A stretch of 64,000 nucleotides of DNA from Limnanthes douglasii subsp. nivea (GCA_036936605.1 JAUPFV010000004.1:141032973-141096972), one strand, 5' to 3'; positions 24,018-35,100 are shown, numbered from the stretch's first letter. Numbers and translations are program-made. Notes: generated by a model not told the origin, from the letters alone.

Positions 24018-24203
24018 TTATTGTGTCTCCATGGCCTTTTCTGCCATCATAGCTTCTATTTCACCCTTTAGCCGGTCACGCTCTTCGATGGTGTATTCAT
24101 CGTTCTCTCCCACCACTTCGAGCAAAGCTGGTGGTAGTTCTGGATTGTCCGGATTCATTCGAACAAATTTTCTTAGCTGGTTTTGAATGCTTGATTCAGG
24201 CAC
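24018..24203 (-). pseudogene. Element A gag N-terminus, truncated by an internal deletion
   Basis: The likely start is the ATG at 24158 (MNPDNPELPPALLEVVGE), because upstream codons contain no ATG; B uses the equivalent ATG at 33297. After LKGEIEAMMAEKA the sequence jumps to the piece that in B lies about 735 bp further on, around the word GTGTCTCCAT near 24034. The missing segment contains the central capsid domain. Confidence 0.85.
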
Positions 24204-24210
24204 CTCACGC

Positions 24211-24228
24211 CTCCCACTGTGGTCGCCA
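24211..24228 (-). other. Element A primer binding site
   Basis: On the minus strand TGGCGACCACAGTGGGAG begins three bases inside the 5' LTR. The initial TGG fits a tRNA CCA end. The matching tRNA was not determined. Confidence 0.75.
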
Positions 24229-24231
24229 ATT

Positions 24232-24659
24232 TGATGAGGATAATAATCGCTTGAGGGTAGGCTGGTAATTTGAGTTGGTGTTTTAAGGTGGTGTGTGGGT
24301 GTTTAAGTGCTTAAGGTAGAGAGTAGAGAGATAATTAAGCAGCTTGGTAGCAGTTAATTCTCATTACTTGTAGTTAATGCAGGTGGTTGGGTATTTATAC
24401 CATGATGTTTGGGCCCTTATGGGCTTTCGGGTCATGTTTAATGGACCCGGGTCATGTTCAAAGACCCATGAGCTCTAAGTAGGAGAGCAAGTAGCTTAGT
24501 CAAGAAGTGTTTAGGTTTTTTAGTACTTTTGTCATAGTTCGAACAGTCCTGTGGTCATAGTGTTCAAAATGATCTGTCTGGTCCATGTGATCTTCCCTGT
24601 CCGGAGGCTTTGGACTGATCTGTCCGTGTCCGGGGAGCATGCTGAATTCGGACTCATCA
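24232..24659 (-). repeat. Element A right LTR (5' LTR in sense)
   Basis: 428 bp, collinear with 14924-15351 and of equal length. It holds the minus-strand TATAAATA box near 24390-24400 that would drive gag-pol. Confidence 0.93.
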
Positions 24660-24664
24660 AGTAT
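24660..24664. repeat. Target-site duplication of element A (right)
   Basis: AGTAT, identical to 14919-14923. Confidence 0.9.
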
Positions 24665-25173
24665 CATTTTGACTTTTCCATATCACCCAATATACAATTG
24701 CTGGCAAAACATGAGTAATATGAAATTTTTGAGTTGAAAACCGGAATCAGTTACAAACAACATGTGTTAAAATCATATATCTTTCTATCCTAATGTTGAA
24801 TAATTCACTAAAGTGTTAACAAATACTCCATGCACAAGTGCAGTTCACGAACAGATGATTGATGTTTTCACAATTTGAACAAAACTGACACTTTGATGCA
24901 AGATTTAAGTGTCAATTTTTGCATAATGGAATCAATTGGCAATTTTTTTAACAAGTTTCCATAAGAGAAAAGAAAACTTCATGGGTGTAATAGTATTCCA
25001 ATTTTTTTTGTAAAAACTTGATTTCTGTTATGATGCCTTATGCTGTTCCAAGTTAGGTTTGTGTTAAGTCTAACTAAAAAATTATGGACTAAATTGATTA
25101 AATTAGTTTAGCTGGATTATAGTGAACTAAATGGTTTAATGAAACTAGATTAAAGTTAAACCTAAATTGCATC
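24665..25173 (-). pseudogene. LINE remnant, zf-RVT part (right piece of the split LINE)
   Basis: On the minus strand, near 24830-24900, the sequence encodes CQFCSNCENINHLFVNCTCA followed by W, the zf-RVT module seen in the other LINEs. It directly continues, across element A, into the RNase H part at 14221-14918. The right end is interrupted by element B. Confidence 0.75.
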
Positions 25174-25178
25174 ATACA
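25174..25178. repeat. Target-site duplication of element B (left)
   Basis: ATACA, repeated at 33797-33801. Confidence 0.9.
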
Positions 25179-25605
25179 TGGTGTGGATAATAATCGTCTG
25201 AGGGTAGGATAGTAATTTCAGTTGGTTTTTTAAGGTAGTGTGTGGGTGTTAAGTGTTTAGAGTAGAGAGTAGAGAGATAATTAAGCAGCTTGGTAGCAGT
25301 TAATTCTCATTACCTACACTTAATGCAGGTGGTTGGGTATTTATACCTTGATGTTTGGGCCCTTATGGGCTTTCGGGTCATGTTTAATGGACCCTGGTCA
25401 TGTTCAAAGACCCATAAGCTCTAAGTAGGAGAGCAAGTAGCTTAGTCAAGAAGTGTTTAGGTTTTTTAGTACTTTCGTCATAGTTCGAACAGTCCTATGG
25501 TCATAGTGCTCAAAGTGATATGTCCGGTCCATGTGATCTGTCCGGTCCGGAGGCCTTGGACTGATCTGTCCGTGTCCGTGGAGAGTGCATAATTCGGACT
25601 CATCA
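25179..25605 (-). repeat. Element B left LTR (3' LTR in sense)
   Basis: 427 bp, from TGGTGTGGATAATAATCG to TAATTCGGACTCATCA. The polypurine tract AAAAAAGGGG (minus strand) follows at 25610-25619. Confidence 0.93.
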
Positions 25606-25933
25606 GGAGCCCCTTTTTTAGGTGTTTGTGCAAATACTCTTGCCAAAGACCTGAAAAACAGTCCGACGGCAGGGGTAGTCCTAATCCGGACAGGTCTAAG
25701 GATTTTTCCGGACAGATAAAGCTTCACGAATTCAAAACGGTTTTTGCCAGAGTTCGTGAGACACGTGTCACACTCTGATTGGTTGTTTCAGCCGTTTTTT
25801 CTCCTTGAATTTTGAACCCACCTTGTTCGAAAAGCAACCTCTTTGATTACAGGTGGTGACATCAGCGCCGTCTTTTTAATCATTGCCAAACTTTTCGAAT
25901 TCTCCTAGGAATCAACTGCTTTTTCAGATTTAC

Positions 25934-25940
25934 TATAAAT
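25934..25940 (+). promoter_or_regulatory. TATA-like box of the element B opposite-strand gene
   Basis: TATAAAT (in ACTATAAATATAG) lies 105 bases before the ATG at 26039 and precedes the same CTTTCTCTCTCTAAAGCAAA leader as in A. Confidence 0.5.
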
Positions 25941-26038
25941 ATAGATTCATTTCTACTGTTTTACCATCTCCTTCAAATTTACTCTGCATATTTTCTTAGA
26001 CCTTTCTCTCTCTAAAGCAAAGATTTACTTGATAGTTT

Positions 26039-29002
26039 ATGTTTACAACAAGGACTGCTTTGATCAAAGGCGGGTGGCTTAACCTTTCTGAGTTGGAAAA
26101 GGCACAAAAAGTCGAGAAGGAAAGACGAATCGCAGCAGGGTTACCTACCTCGCCTGTTGACAGACCAATCTCCTCTGCTACAGAGTCAGATCGAGGCTTG
26201 TCCTCTTCTAAAGGTACTAAGCCCAAGAAACTATTTCAATCCACCCTCTCCCCCATAATCTCTGGTTCCTCAGTTCAGGAGTCAATGCCTACTGTCGAGC
26301 CAGGAGTTACAGCCACTAGTTTTAGAAAACCTTCTCCCTTTCTTGCAATGGGATCAGACACAGAGCACTCTCCTGAGAAGCTGGTTGTTAAGAGGACAAG
26401 TCGGCTGGTTAAGGGACAAGCCTCTAAGAACACTCCCTCAAAGTCGGGGGCAAAAAATAGCAGTTCTGGGTCTGGAGTGCCTATCAGAGCTCCCCGGGAA
26501 AGACCACCTGGTCCGGAGGCTAGCAGCCCAGCACTTCGAAGAGAGACCTCTGCCTCAGAGCCCCAGTCTGAGACTAGAAGTCAAGGAAACACTGAAGACC
26601 AGCAGTCCGGAAGCCAGGCTGAGCCAAGTTTGAACCCTCCCCGGGCCACTGCCACTGATATTCCTCCAACGATCATGGAGGAAAGAATGGAGGACTCTAC
26701 TGAAGAAGTCCCTTTCGAGTCTGAGCCCTCCGGTCAGACTAGTAATACTGTTGTTGCCAAAAAAGATAAAGGCAAAGAAAAACTGTGCTTGAGGCATCCG
26801 GAGCTGCCGGAGTGTCTTGAAGGGAAGGTGGGGCCTTGTTTTCACAAGGTCGAACTTAAATACCTCTTGGCCTTACAGAAGACCAAGTATGCATTCATCC
26901 ATACGGCTGACCTGGGTCGAATGCGCACGAAATGGAGGATCCCAGAAAACGTGAAGATAAGGATTCCCATAGATCCTGAAACTCCTATGGATTGCAAGCT
27001 GAATGAAATAGTCATCTTCACGGAGCTATTTAATTAGGGACTTAGATTCCCACTGGACCCAGAGATTGTCAGATATTTCCATCTGATCAAAATCTGTCCG
27101 AGCCAGTTGAGCCCCAACGCTTGGTATACCCTTATGTCATGTATCATGGCATCAAGGCTGTCCGGAATCCCTCTTCCTATGGAAGAGTTTGCTGCAGTGG
27201 CCAATCTTTGCAAACATCACCAATTCCCCTTCTACCACTTCAATATGGGGGACAATTTCAAAGCTGTTGATGATCTATTGGAGTCTGAGAGTAAATGGAG
27301 GAGCCAGTTTTTGTTCGTCAGTGGCGCTTGGGAAAACGGACAGAAAATCAAGTCTAGAGTGAACCCAAGCCTCCTCAGAAGCAGGTGGAGGAGTGACTGT
27401 AAGTCTCCCACTTTAAATCTTTGTCTACTTCTTTCTTTTTAAAGTTGGTTTAAATTAATTGGTCTTTCTTTTGTCTTAATAGAACTGCCTAAGGAGTTCG
27501 GTGATTACTTGAAAGCCGGGCAGGTTACTTGTGGCAGGATTAATGCCTGGGCTGCTGAGGAATGGGGGAACCGATTCCACGCTGCTTTCACCAGTGGAAA
27601 TTTGGCAAGGTCTCACCTGTGGAACACCACAGGCCGGAGAGACTTGACCTGGGAGGAGCTTACCACCCAACCTCCTGCAAGTGTTGTTCTTAAGAGGAGC
27701 CATGAGCCAGATGGGCCACTCTTCTTTCCAGGTCGGGCCAAAGCCCCAAGCAAGATGAAAGGCAAGAAGAAGAAGGGCAAAAAGGTGGTAAATGAGGCTA
27801 ATCCTGCTGATGCTGAGAAGGATGCTCCAACAGACCCGGAGGGGCCAGCCCATAGCCAAATTGATGCTGCTCTTTTACAGGTGGTGGAGCAAGAGACCGA
27901 AAGGCAGGAAGCAGACCTCCCAAAACCTCCCAGGGCTTCCAAGAGGAATCGCAAACAGGGGAGCGAAGGCGCAGACCGGGAGGCCAAGAAGAAAAAGACT
28001 TCTAAGGGAGATGAGCTTGCTCTCCGGGATCCGGAGCCTTCTTTCCAAGCTGACCCTTCTGACCCAACGCAGGCCGAAAAGATCCCAAGGGACTTTCATA
28101 CCGATGAGGTGGAGGGGGGAGATCTCAACATTGATGGAGTAGACATCACCGGTCTTGGTGAGCTTGGTGAATATTTCCTCAGCCTCCCCAGAGATGAATT
28201 TGCAGGGCCCTACATTCCTCCAAGCAGCTCCAACACAGTCAAATTTAATGGTAAGACTTTCATTGTCTCTAGTGAAAAGGACACCATAGCCCACTCCTTG
28301 CTAAGCAATGTGCAGCCGGTACTTACATTGGAGAGACAAGTTCGGGGTCAAGCATACATTATCAAAGAGCTTAAGTCTGAGAAGGAAAAGCTGTCTGAAG
28401 ACCTTCGCACTGCTACTGTCAATGTTGACATGCTAAAGGAAGCAAACGAGGAGTTGAAGAGGAATCAGGAGGAAAGCACCACAAAAGTTGCCACTCTAGA
28501 GGAAACCATTAGAGACCTCCGTGAGAAGCTGTCCGGTGTGGAGAAAGACCTTACTGCCTCAAAAGAAGAGACCAAGGCAAAGGACAAGATTATCACCAAC
28601 TTGACCACTAACAAGATTGCTCTTGAGAATGCAGTGTCCAAAGCTGCCGAGGAGAAAACCACTTTGTTAAGGGAGCAAGAGGATAACATCCAGGCCAAGA
28701 TTAATGCTTACGCCGAGCAGATGATCAAAAGCGAAGAGGAACTGCTAGCCAAGGTGAGGTCTGACATGGTTCTACTCTTCCATCAAAAGTTTCTGAAGAG
28801 GAACCTAGGAGACTTGTGGTTTCATGTTGAGTCTGATGACCTTCCTTATCATACGATGGCTGATGGAGATTTAAAAGGTTACTCTAGTGCTTTCACATCT
28901 GACGACGAAGAACACACCGGGGAGAGCCCAGACGAAGAGCAAATCGATCCCAAGGGGAAGAAGGTGAATGAAGGTGAGCCATCTTCAAAGGCTCAACCTT
29001 AA
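26039..29002 (+). pseudogene. Opposite-strand gene of element B (Transposase_28-like plus coiled coil), spliced, nearly open
   Basis: Exon 1 is 26039-27398 and exon 2 is 27483-29002, with an 84-nt intron. The frame is open for 332 codons to a TAG at 27035-27037, where A has TGG. It continues in the same frame (GLRFPLDPEIVRYFHLIK, LSPNAWYTLMSCIM, FPFYHFNMGDNFKAV, FLFVSGAWENG) to the intron. Exon 2 has no internal stop: WAAEEWGNRFHAAFTSGNLA, a basic KGKKKKGKKV stretch, a coiled coil (ATLEETIRDLREKLSGVEKD), the FHQKFLKRNLGDLWFHVE motif and an acidic C-terminus. The last exon-1 base is T where A has C, so the spliced junction codon reads TAA. With only two nonsense changes it is the better guide to the protein, about 970 residues long, of unknown function. 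Confidence 0.87.
27399..27482 (+). other. Intron in the element B opposite-strand gene
   Basis: 84 nt, GTAAGT to CTTAATAG, in the same position and of the same length as in A. Confidence 0.85.
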
Positions 29003-29399
29003 CTTATGATTTGCTTTGTTTATTCTCTATCCAAACTAAAGTCCTTGGAAGGACAAGGCACTCTTTTTGTAATGGTGTCCATTATCTGACCGGACAGGTT
29101 TTTTCGTTCTACTTTGATTACTTGAAAAGTCCTTGGAAGGCCAAGGCAAGTTTAAGTTATTTATTTTAATGAATATCTCTGTTTTGTGCAACTATTATCT
29201 TCTTTCATTGCTTGTTCTAATTTTGATAGCCAGAGTTTAAATAGCCTTTAGTTGTTTCAAAACGAGAGTGTTTAAGTTCTCCGGCTAGAGTTTAAATAGC
29301 CCTTAATTATTTCAATCCGGATAGTATGACTAGGGACAAAACTTCAAAAACACTTAGAAATTTTTTAAGAAGGCATCAAAAAATATGTACCACACCCCA
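29003..29399. other. Convergent 3' region and deletion junction, element B
   Basis: The same non-coding tail as in A (CCTTGGAAGGCCAAGGCA occurs near 29137) continues to GAAGGCATCAAAAAATATGT near 29370. It then joins RNase H sequence (CCATAGTGCTAGATCCACCG). A has about 1.8 kb between these points. Confidence 0.75.
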
Positions 29400-30942
29400 T
29401 AGTGCTAGATCCACCGTCTATTTGGACGACCCATACTTTCTTATCTTTTGTATCAGTACCTTGCTCTGAATCCCTGTCGGAGTGGAATTCAACCAGAAAG
29501 TCAGCCACAGCTTGGGCTTTGACCGCTATTCAGGGAGCAAAGTCTATGTCAAAGTCCCCCAACTCTACTGACCACTTAGTCATCCTGCTCGAAATGTCTG
29601 CTTTTTGAAGGACATTCTTCAGGGGAAAAGAGGTTCGGACGATGATAGGGTGAGCCTGGAAATAAGGCCTCATCTTCCTTGCAGCTATCACCAAGGCTAA
29701 CGCCAATTTTTCAAGTTTCAAGTAACGCCTTTCTGCATCTATTAAGCTTTTGCTGATGTAGTACACTGGATGGGGATGACCATCAACCTCTCTTACCAGC
29801 ACAGCACTGATAGCACAACTTGAAACTGCCAAATATACGAAGAGAGTCTCCCCATCAACTGGCTTAAACAAAAATTTGGGGGAGGACATGTGTTTCTTGA
29901 TCTCATTGAAAGCCTCATCACACTGCGGGGTCCAATCGAATCCCTTTGCACCCTTCAAAGTTTGAAAGAAAGGAGCACACTTGTCTGAAGACCTTGAGAT
30001 AAATCTGTTTAAGGCAGCTAATCTCCCCGTTAACCGCTGTACTTCTTTAATGTTTCGAGGAGGCTCCATTTGGAATAGAGCATTGAGCTGGTCTGGATCG
30101 GGTTGGATTCCATGCTCACTTATTACATAGCCCAGAAACTTCCCGGACTGCACTCCGAACACACATTTTTCTGGGTTTAATTTCAAATTTACTTTTACCA
30201 AGTTGGCAAAAGTTTCTTGGAGATCAGACAAGTGCAACTGCTCATCCACACTCTTCACCATCATGTCATCAATGTATACTTCCATATTTCTTCCAATTTG
30301 ATCAGCAAATGCCTTGTTGACTAACCTCTGATAAGTAGCCCCAGCATTTTTTAAACCAAATGGCATCACCTTGTAGCAATGAAGTCCTCTGTCAGTAACA
30401 AATGTGGTATGCTCTTGATCCTTCAGATCCACTTGAATCTGATTGTATCCGGAGAAGGTATCCATGAAGGAAAGCAGCTTGTTCCCAGAGATAGAATCTA
30501 CTAACTGATCAATCCGGGGGACCGGATACAAGTCTTTTGGGCAAGCTCTATTGAGATCTGTGAAATCAATGCACATGCGCCACTTGCCATTCTTCTTTTT
30601 CACCAAGACAGGATTGGCAGTCCACAAAGGGTATTGAGATTCCTTGATGTGCCCCATCTTTGTGAGTCTGTCAATCTCTTGCACAATGACATCAACCTTT
30701 TCTTTGGAAAAAGCTCTTCTTTTTTGAACTACTGGAGCTACATCTCTCCGGATGGATAGGTGGTGTGATATCACTTCTGATGGAACCCCAGTAACATCAG
30801 CATTGCACCAAGTAAAAACGTGCTGATGGTTCTTCAAAAACTTCAACATTTCCTTTTTCAACATTGGTGGCATCTTAGACCCTATCTTGACAATTTTCCC
30901 ATCTTCCAAACAGTGTGTTTCAACCTCTTCGATCGGTATCAA
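29400..30942 (-). pseudogene. Element B reverse transcriptase and first RNase H (470-codon open frame)
   Basis: The frame, open from the UAG at 31006 onward, encodes WTANPVLVKKKNGKWRMCID, LSFMDTFSGYNQIQVDLKDQ, MPFGLKNAGATYQRLV, YIDDMMVKSV and the LGYVISEHGI tail. RNase H follows (FVYLAVSSCAISAVLVREVD, KLEKLALALVIAARKMRPYF). A TGA after GDFDIDFAP at 29530 ends the frame where A reads Arg. Beyond it only the beginning of the second RNase H remains (IDGGSSTMGCG, near 29400). Unlike A, the RT coding region itself is intact. Confidence 0.9.
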
Positions 30943-31005
30943 TACCCCAGGGGTCTCTCTGGGGTCATCAATTTCACCCTCACTCCCAGAAAGGCCCTCA
31001 AACTG

Positions 31006-31008
31006 CTA
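31006..31008 (-). other. In-frame UAG between protease and RT, element B
   Basis: The minus strand reads ...GTCCGCATTAATGAACAA, TAG, CAGTTTGAG... with the frame open before and after. The same stop in the same context is present in A. Confidence 0.75.
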
Positions 31009-32038
31009 TTGTTCATTAATGCGGACTGCCCCCAGCGTTCGAGGAGCCAGGGCAGTGGCATAACATTCTCTTGCAATCTTTTGGCTGCTCCGGACGAATC
31101 CAACCTGTCCCTGAACAGCATACTTCAAGCACTGGTGGACTGTTGAGGCCACTGCATGCATCCTAGAGAGCCAAGACCTCCCTAGAATGGCATTATAGCA
31201 AGTGGGACAATCCACCACAATAAAGAGTATTCTGACCATTTTCTTGAAAGGGCCCTTGTCCAACAACACTTCTTCTTCGAATTCCCCGGTCACATCTGCT
31301 GAGCTACCTGTGAAGCCCACGATTGACCTGTCCAAATTCTGAATTACAGCTGGATTTTTTCATTTTCTTGTAAGTGGTTAGGAAAAGGATATTGGCTGAG
31401 CTTCCAGTATCCACCAGGATTCGTCTTATGTCATTGCCCCCTATAGATGCTCCTATGACAACAGCATCCTCATGAGGGCCAGCAATGTCTCTCAAATCAT
31501 CTTCATCAAAAACAATGAAGGGGAAGGAGTTTGGCGACTGATAAGATGTCATGCCTCCTTCTAGCTGGGAGGCTAAAGTATGAACATGCCTCTTCCTCGA
31601 AGAAGCAGTAGGAGCTGTCATAGTGTCCCCTCCGAAAATTGTAAGCGACTCGAAAAACTTAATGAGCCCGGAGACCGATCTAGAACATTCCTCTATAGCA
31701 CCCACTCTGTTTCGAGTTGGATCAGGATCCAAGTATTCATATTCCACGTCAAACCTTTCAACTATAATCATGGCCCCCTCCGGAGCAGCATTACTTGGGC
31801 CAACCCGGTGAGTGTTGTCAGGCTTGTTGCCTCCTCTTCTTTTAACATAAGCTCCCAGCTTTCCCCTCTCAATCAAGTTTTGAACTTCTTGTTTCAATGC
31901 TATGCAGTCATCAGTGGTATGTCCAATATCATTGTGATATTGGCAAAAAGAGTTGTTGCGATGCTCTCTGGGAGACTGCAGTGTTGCCGGTCTCCGATAA
32001 TGCACCTCATCCTTTGTTTTATAAAAAATGGTGGCCAC
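31009..32038 (-). pseudogene. Element B gag C-terminal part and aspartic protease
   Basis: It encodes the knuckle FCQYHNDIGHTTDDCIALKQ and protease ILVDTGSSANILFL. One extra T near 31352 (GGATTTTTTCATT; A has one T less) splits the frame, which resumes as DRSIVGFTGSSADVTGEFEE and runs through VDCPTCYNAILGRSWLSRMH to the UAG. Protease residues DTGS are intact. Confidence 0.88.
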
Positions 32039-32046
32039 ACTTTCTT

Positions 32047-33297
32047 TTAACTCTGCGAACCACTCCGGTTGGACCCATGGCCCTCTTTTGTTTCTGGATT
32101 GCCGGTCTCTCTTGCTTTGTTCCCGGACTGATTCTGATTCTGATTGGGATTTGGTGCCACTGGGGTAGATCTCACCTGCCTGTGCACCCTGGTTTTCTTT
32201 GTTTCATCAACATTTATTTGTTTGCCAACCTGATTCAGCAACCCTCCCCATGTCATGGCCTTCTTTCTGGTCACTGAATCAGCTAGATTGCCTGGGTTCA
32301 AACCTTGCCTTAGGGATGCTATTGTCACTTGTTCGAAGCAATCAGCCAACCCATTTTTGGTGTTCACAAAACGACTTATATATTCTTTCAAGGACTCATT
32401 TGGTTCCTGGGCACAATGGATTATTGTGTCTCCATTGCCCTTCAGCTCTTTACTCCCTACAAACTGCCTTCGAAAGGCTACCCAAAACGTATCGAAATCT
32501 TTAATACAGCCCTGAGGCAGGCTGTTGTACCATTTCAGAGCACTCCCCGTGAATGATTGGGAGAATGCCCTACAAAGTAGTTTATCATCGCCGTCAAAGT
32601 TCATCATGAAGTTTTTAAATTGCTCCAGATGGTTGTCCGGATCAGTACTACCATCGTACTTCTCTATATTGGTGCTGTCAAACCTCTTGGGGAGGTTTGC
32701 GGACAGAATTTTAGAAGACAAAGGAGATTGCCTCCAATTTCTTCCACGACTAAACACAGTATCCTCATTGGGAGTTGCAAAGATACCTGGTTCATCGTGG
32801 AAAGCAAAGGGATCCATCAGCATCTTGTCCACATGCCTCCGGCTGTGTGATGACCCTTTTCCAATATTCTTCTTCATTTTTCCATGTCTATCCCTTTTTC
32901 TCGAATACTTTTTGATCTGCCTTTGTTTCTTTCTAGTTCGACCCTCATCACTGCTTGAGGATAAGGATTTTTCAACTCCTTCATCGTCCGAAGAGCTATC
33001 AGAAGATTCTGAGCTTGAGTCAGAACTCTCCACATGCTTGGACCGGTGAGACTTTTTAGAACTGGCATGAGTCTTTTTGGTGCTCACATGAGTTTTCGAA
33101 GACTCATGCTCTCTGGGGTTATCGGTGTGATGAGCAACCGATGCTTTGGATTTTTCTTTCACGCCCATCTTGGCCTTTTCTGCCCTCAGAGCTTCTATTT
33201 CACCCCTCAACCTATCACGCTTTTCGACAGTGTATTCATCGTTCTCTCCCACCACTTCGAGCAAAGCTGGTGGTAGCTCAGGATTGTCCGGATTCAT
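32047..33297 (-). pseudogene. Element B gag N-terminal and capsid region (416 codons)
   Basis: From the ATG at 33297 the frame is open. It has a Ser/Lys/Asp-rich N-terminal part and then the capsid (retrotransposon gag, PF03732-like) region: LPKRFDSTNIEKYDGSTDPD, HLEQFKNFMMNFDGDDKLLC, AFSQSFTGSALKWYNSLPQG and FDTFWVAFRRQFVGSKELKG. A deletion relative to A near 32100 shortens the linker and shifts the frame before the knuckle. It is the only copy here with the capsid core. Confidence 0.88.
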
Positions 33298-33349
33298 TCG
33301 GACAGATTTTCTTAGCTGGTTTTGAATGCTTGATTCAGGTACCTTCTTC

Positions 33350-33366
33350 TCCCACTGTGGTCACCA
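33350..33366 (-). other. Element B primer binding site
   Basis: On the minus strand TGGTGACCACAGTGGGA lies three bases inside the 5' LTR, differing from A at one base. Confidence 0.75.
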
Positions 33367-33369
33367 ATT

Positions 33370-33796
33370 TGGTGTGGATAATAATCGCCTGAGGGTAGGC
33401 TAGTAATTTCAGTTGGTGTTTTAAGGTAGTGTGTGGGTGTTAAGTGTTTAGAGTAGAGAGTAGAGAGATAATTAAGCAGCTTGGTAGCAGTTAATTCTCA
33501 TTACCTACACTTAATGCAGGTGGTTGGGTATTTATACCTTGATGTTTGGGCCCTTATGGGCTTTCGGGTCATGTTTAATGGACCCGGGTCATGTTCAAAG
33601 ACCCATGAGCTCTAAGTAGGAGAGCAAGTAGCTTAGTCAAAAAGTGTTTAGGTTTTTTAGTACTTTTGTCATAGTTCGAACAGTCCTATGGTCATAGTGC
33701 TCAAAGTGATCTGTCCGGTCCATGTGATCTGTCCGGTCCGGAGGCCTTGAACTGATCTGTCCGTGTCCGGGGAGAGTGCATAATTCGGACTCATCA
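33370..33796 (-). repeat. Element B right LTR (5' LTR in sense)
   Basis: 427 bp, collinear with 25179-25605, followed by the ATACA duplication at 33797-33801. Confidence 0.93.
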
Positions 33797-33801
33797 ATAC
33801 A

Positions 33802-34168
33802 TAAAACCTAAATTACATTACAGACAAATACATGTATGTAATATTCCTTTAGTCTATCGTGTTATCATTTGTTTCTCTCAATGGTTATAAAAACATAAAC
33901 CCTAGTTTTATTTCTCTTGATTTTATCATGCAGATTGATCAATGATGAAAATCAAGATTCGAGAAGCATAAGTGAATAACATATCTAATCGATTCAAGTG
34001 TACATAATTTACAAGATCAAGTTCACAATTGCAATCCATAACTGCTAGGTTGAACAACATAACAAGTAAGTTTCCACATCCTTTCCTAATAATATAATTT
34101 ACAAAAGAAACGATTGTTTATGATATATAGATATATTGAACGATTGAATATATTCCATTAAGTTGATC

Positions 34169-34228
<60 letters not shown>

Positions 34229-34480
34229 TTATCGGGACAACATTTGATTAATTAACCAACATGATACTATTTGATAAATTACGAGTTTATCATATTTGTT
34301 TATTTCAAATATGTTTTAATCGTTTGACCATATAACTTAATGATACTATTTGATAAATCAAGAGTTTATCATATTTGTTTATTTCAAATATGTTTTAATC
34401 GTTTGACCATATAACTTAACTGTTGTTTATATTTATATCAAATTAAGTATATTATTTAAAAGGGTATTACACCTAAAAGT
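33802..34480. other. AT-rich spacer with TA microsatellite and 79-bp tandem duplication
   Basis: A (TA)n run of about 58 bp lies at 34163-34220. A 79-bp unit beginning ATGATACTATTTGATAAAT is repeated once in tandem (34261-34339 and 34340-34418), differing only at TTACGAG/TCAAGAG. No gene was recognised. Confidence 0.8.
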
Positions 34481-34799
34481 ACCTACAACCAAACTCTATT
34501 GCCACCTAATACCCCAACTATTAATAACAACTACATAGTATCCAGATATAGTATTTAACTCTCACCTAATATCAAGTATTTTCATAACATCTCAAATATT
34601 CATGCTTCATCACATGTCATGTCATTCTTTATTTCTTTTTTTTTTGTTTCTTTAAGGTATGTATCTTTCAATCCGTAGCTTGAGAAAATTTTGAAAGTAC
34701 CATCGGCTTTGTTTTTAAGACGAATAAAACTAGAACCATGAACGATATTTTTTAATTTCTTTCTCGCATTATGTTTCCGTGATCTCGTATATCACATTT

Positions 34800-35100
34800 T
34801 AGGCATACTTTGGTCTCACATGGTATAATAGAAAGATACGAGACAATGCATTATGGAATAGAGAGATGAGAGACATGACTACTGAGAGATGAGAGATGCG
34901 AGACGAGAGATGAGGCATGATATAATAGAGAGATGCAAGACAAGACATGATGTAATCGAGAGGTGCAAGATAATACATGATGTAATCGAGAGATATGAGA
35001 CATGTATTTCTGGAGAGATGCGAGAGAATTCATGATGTAATAGATAGATTCGAGATATATACTACTTGATGATGCGAGAAGTAATACTAGCCTCATTGGG
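34800..35100 (+). repeat. Degenerate array of GAGAGATGCGAGAC-type units
   Basis: Roughly eight units of about 35 bp recur: GAGAGATGAGAGACATGA, GAGAGATGCAAGACAAGACA, TGATGTAATCGAGAGGTGCA and similar. The purine-rich strand is plus. The flanks are not repetitive in this way. Confidence 0.7.

Larger units (their letters stand above)
14924..24659 (-). mobile_element. Tat-lineage Ty3/gypsy LTR retrotransposon, element A
   Basis: The element is 9736 bp long and has 428-bp LTRs ending in the inverted repeat TGATGAG/CTCATCA, with a perfect AGTAT duplication. The sense strand is minus, as shown by the gag-pol frames, the primer site at the right LTR and the polypurine tract at the left LTR. A second, archaeal-type RNase H after the first one, and a gene on the opposite strand between integrase and the 3' LTR, are hallmarks of the Tat clade (Retand/Grande-like). 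The capsid core has been deleted and pol has frameshifts, so the copy is defective. By eye the LTRs differ at about ten positions. Confidence 0.93.
25179..33796 (-). mobile_element. Tat-lineage Ty3/gypsy LTR retrotransposon, element B
   Basis: The element is 8618 bp with 427-bp LTRs (TGGTGTGG ... CTCATCA) and a perfect ATACA duplication. Organisation and sequence follow element A throughout, sense strand minus. B keeps the capsid region that A has lost, but about 1.8 kb covering most of the second RNase H and all of integrase is missing. By eye its LTRs differ at about ten positions, so A and B seem to be of similar age. Confidence 0.93.

Noticed and set aside
23353..24071. Plus-strand frames over gag (also at 31580-33392)
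   Set aside because: Reverse shadows of gag and protease; no recognisable domain.
34163..34220. TA-rich runs as possible CRISPR, origin or attachment sites
   Set aside because: They are ordinary plant TA microsatellites without spacer-repeat structure.
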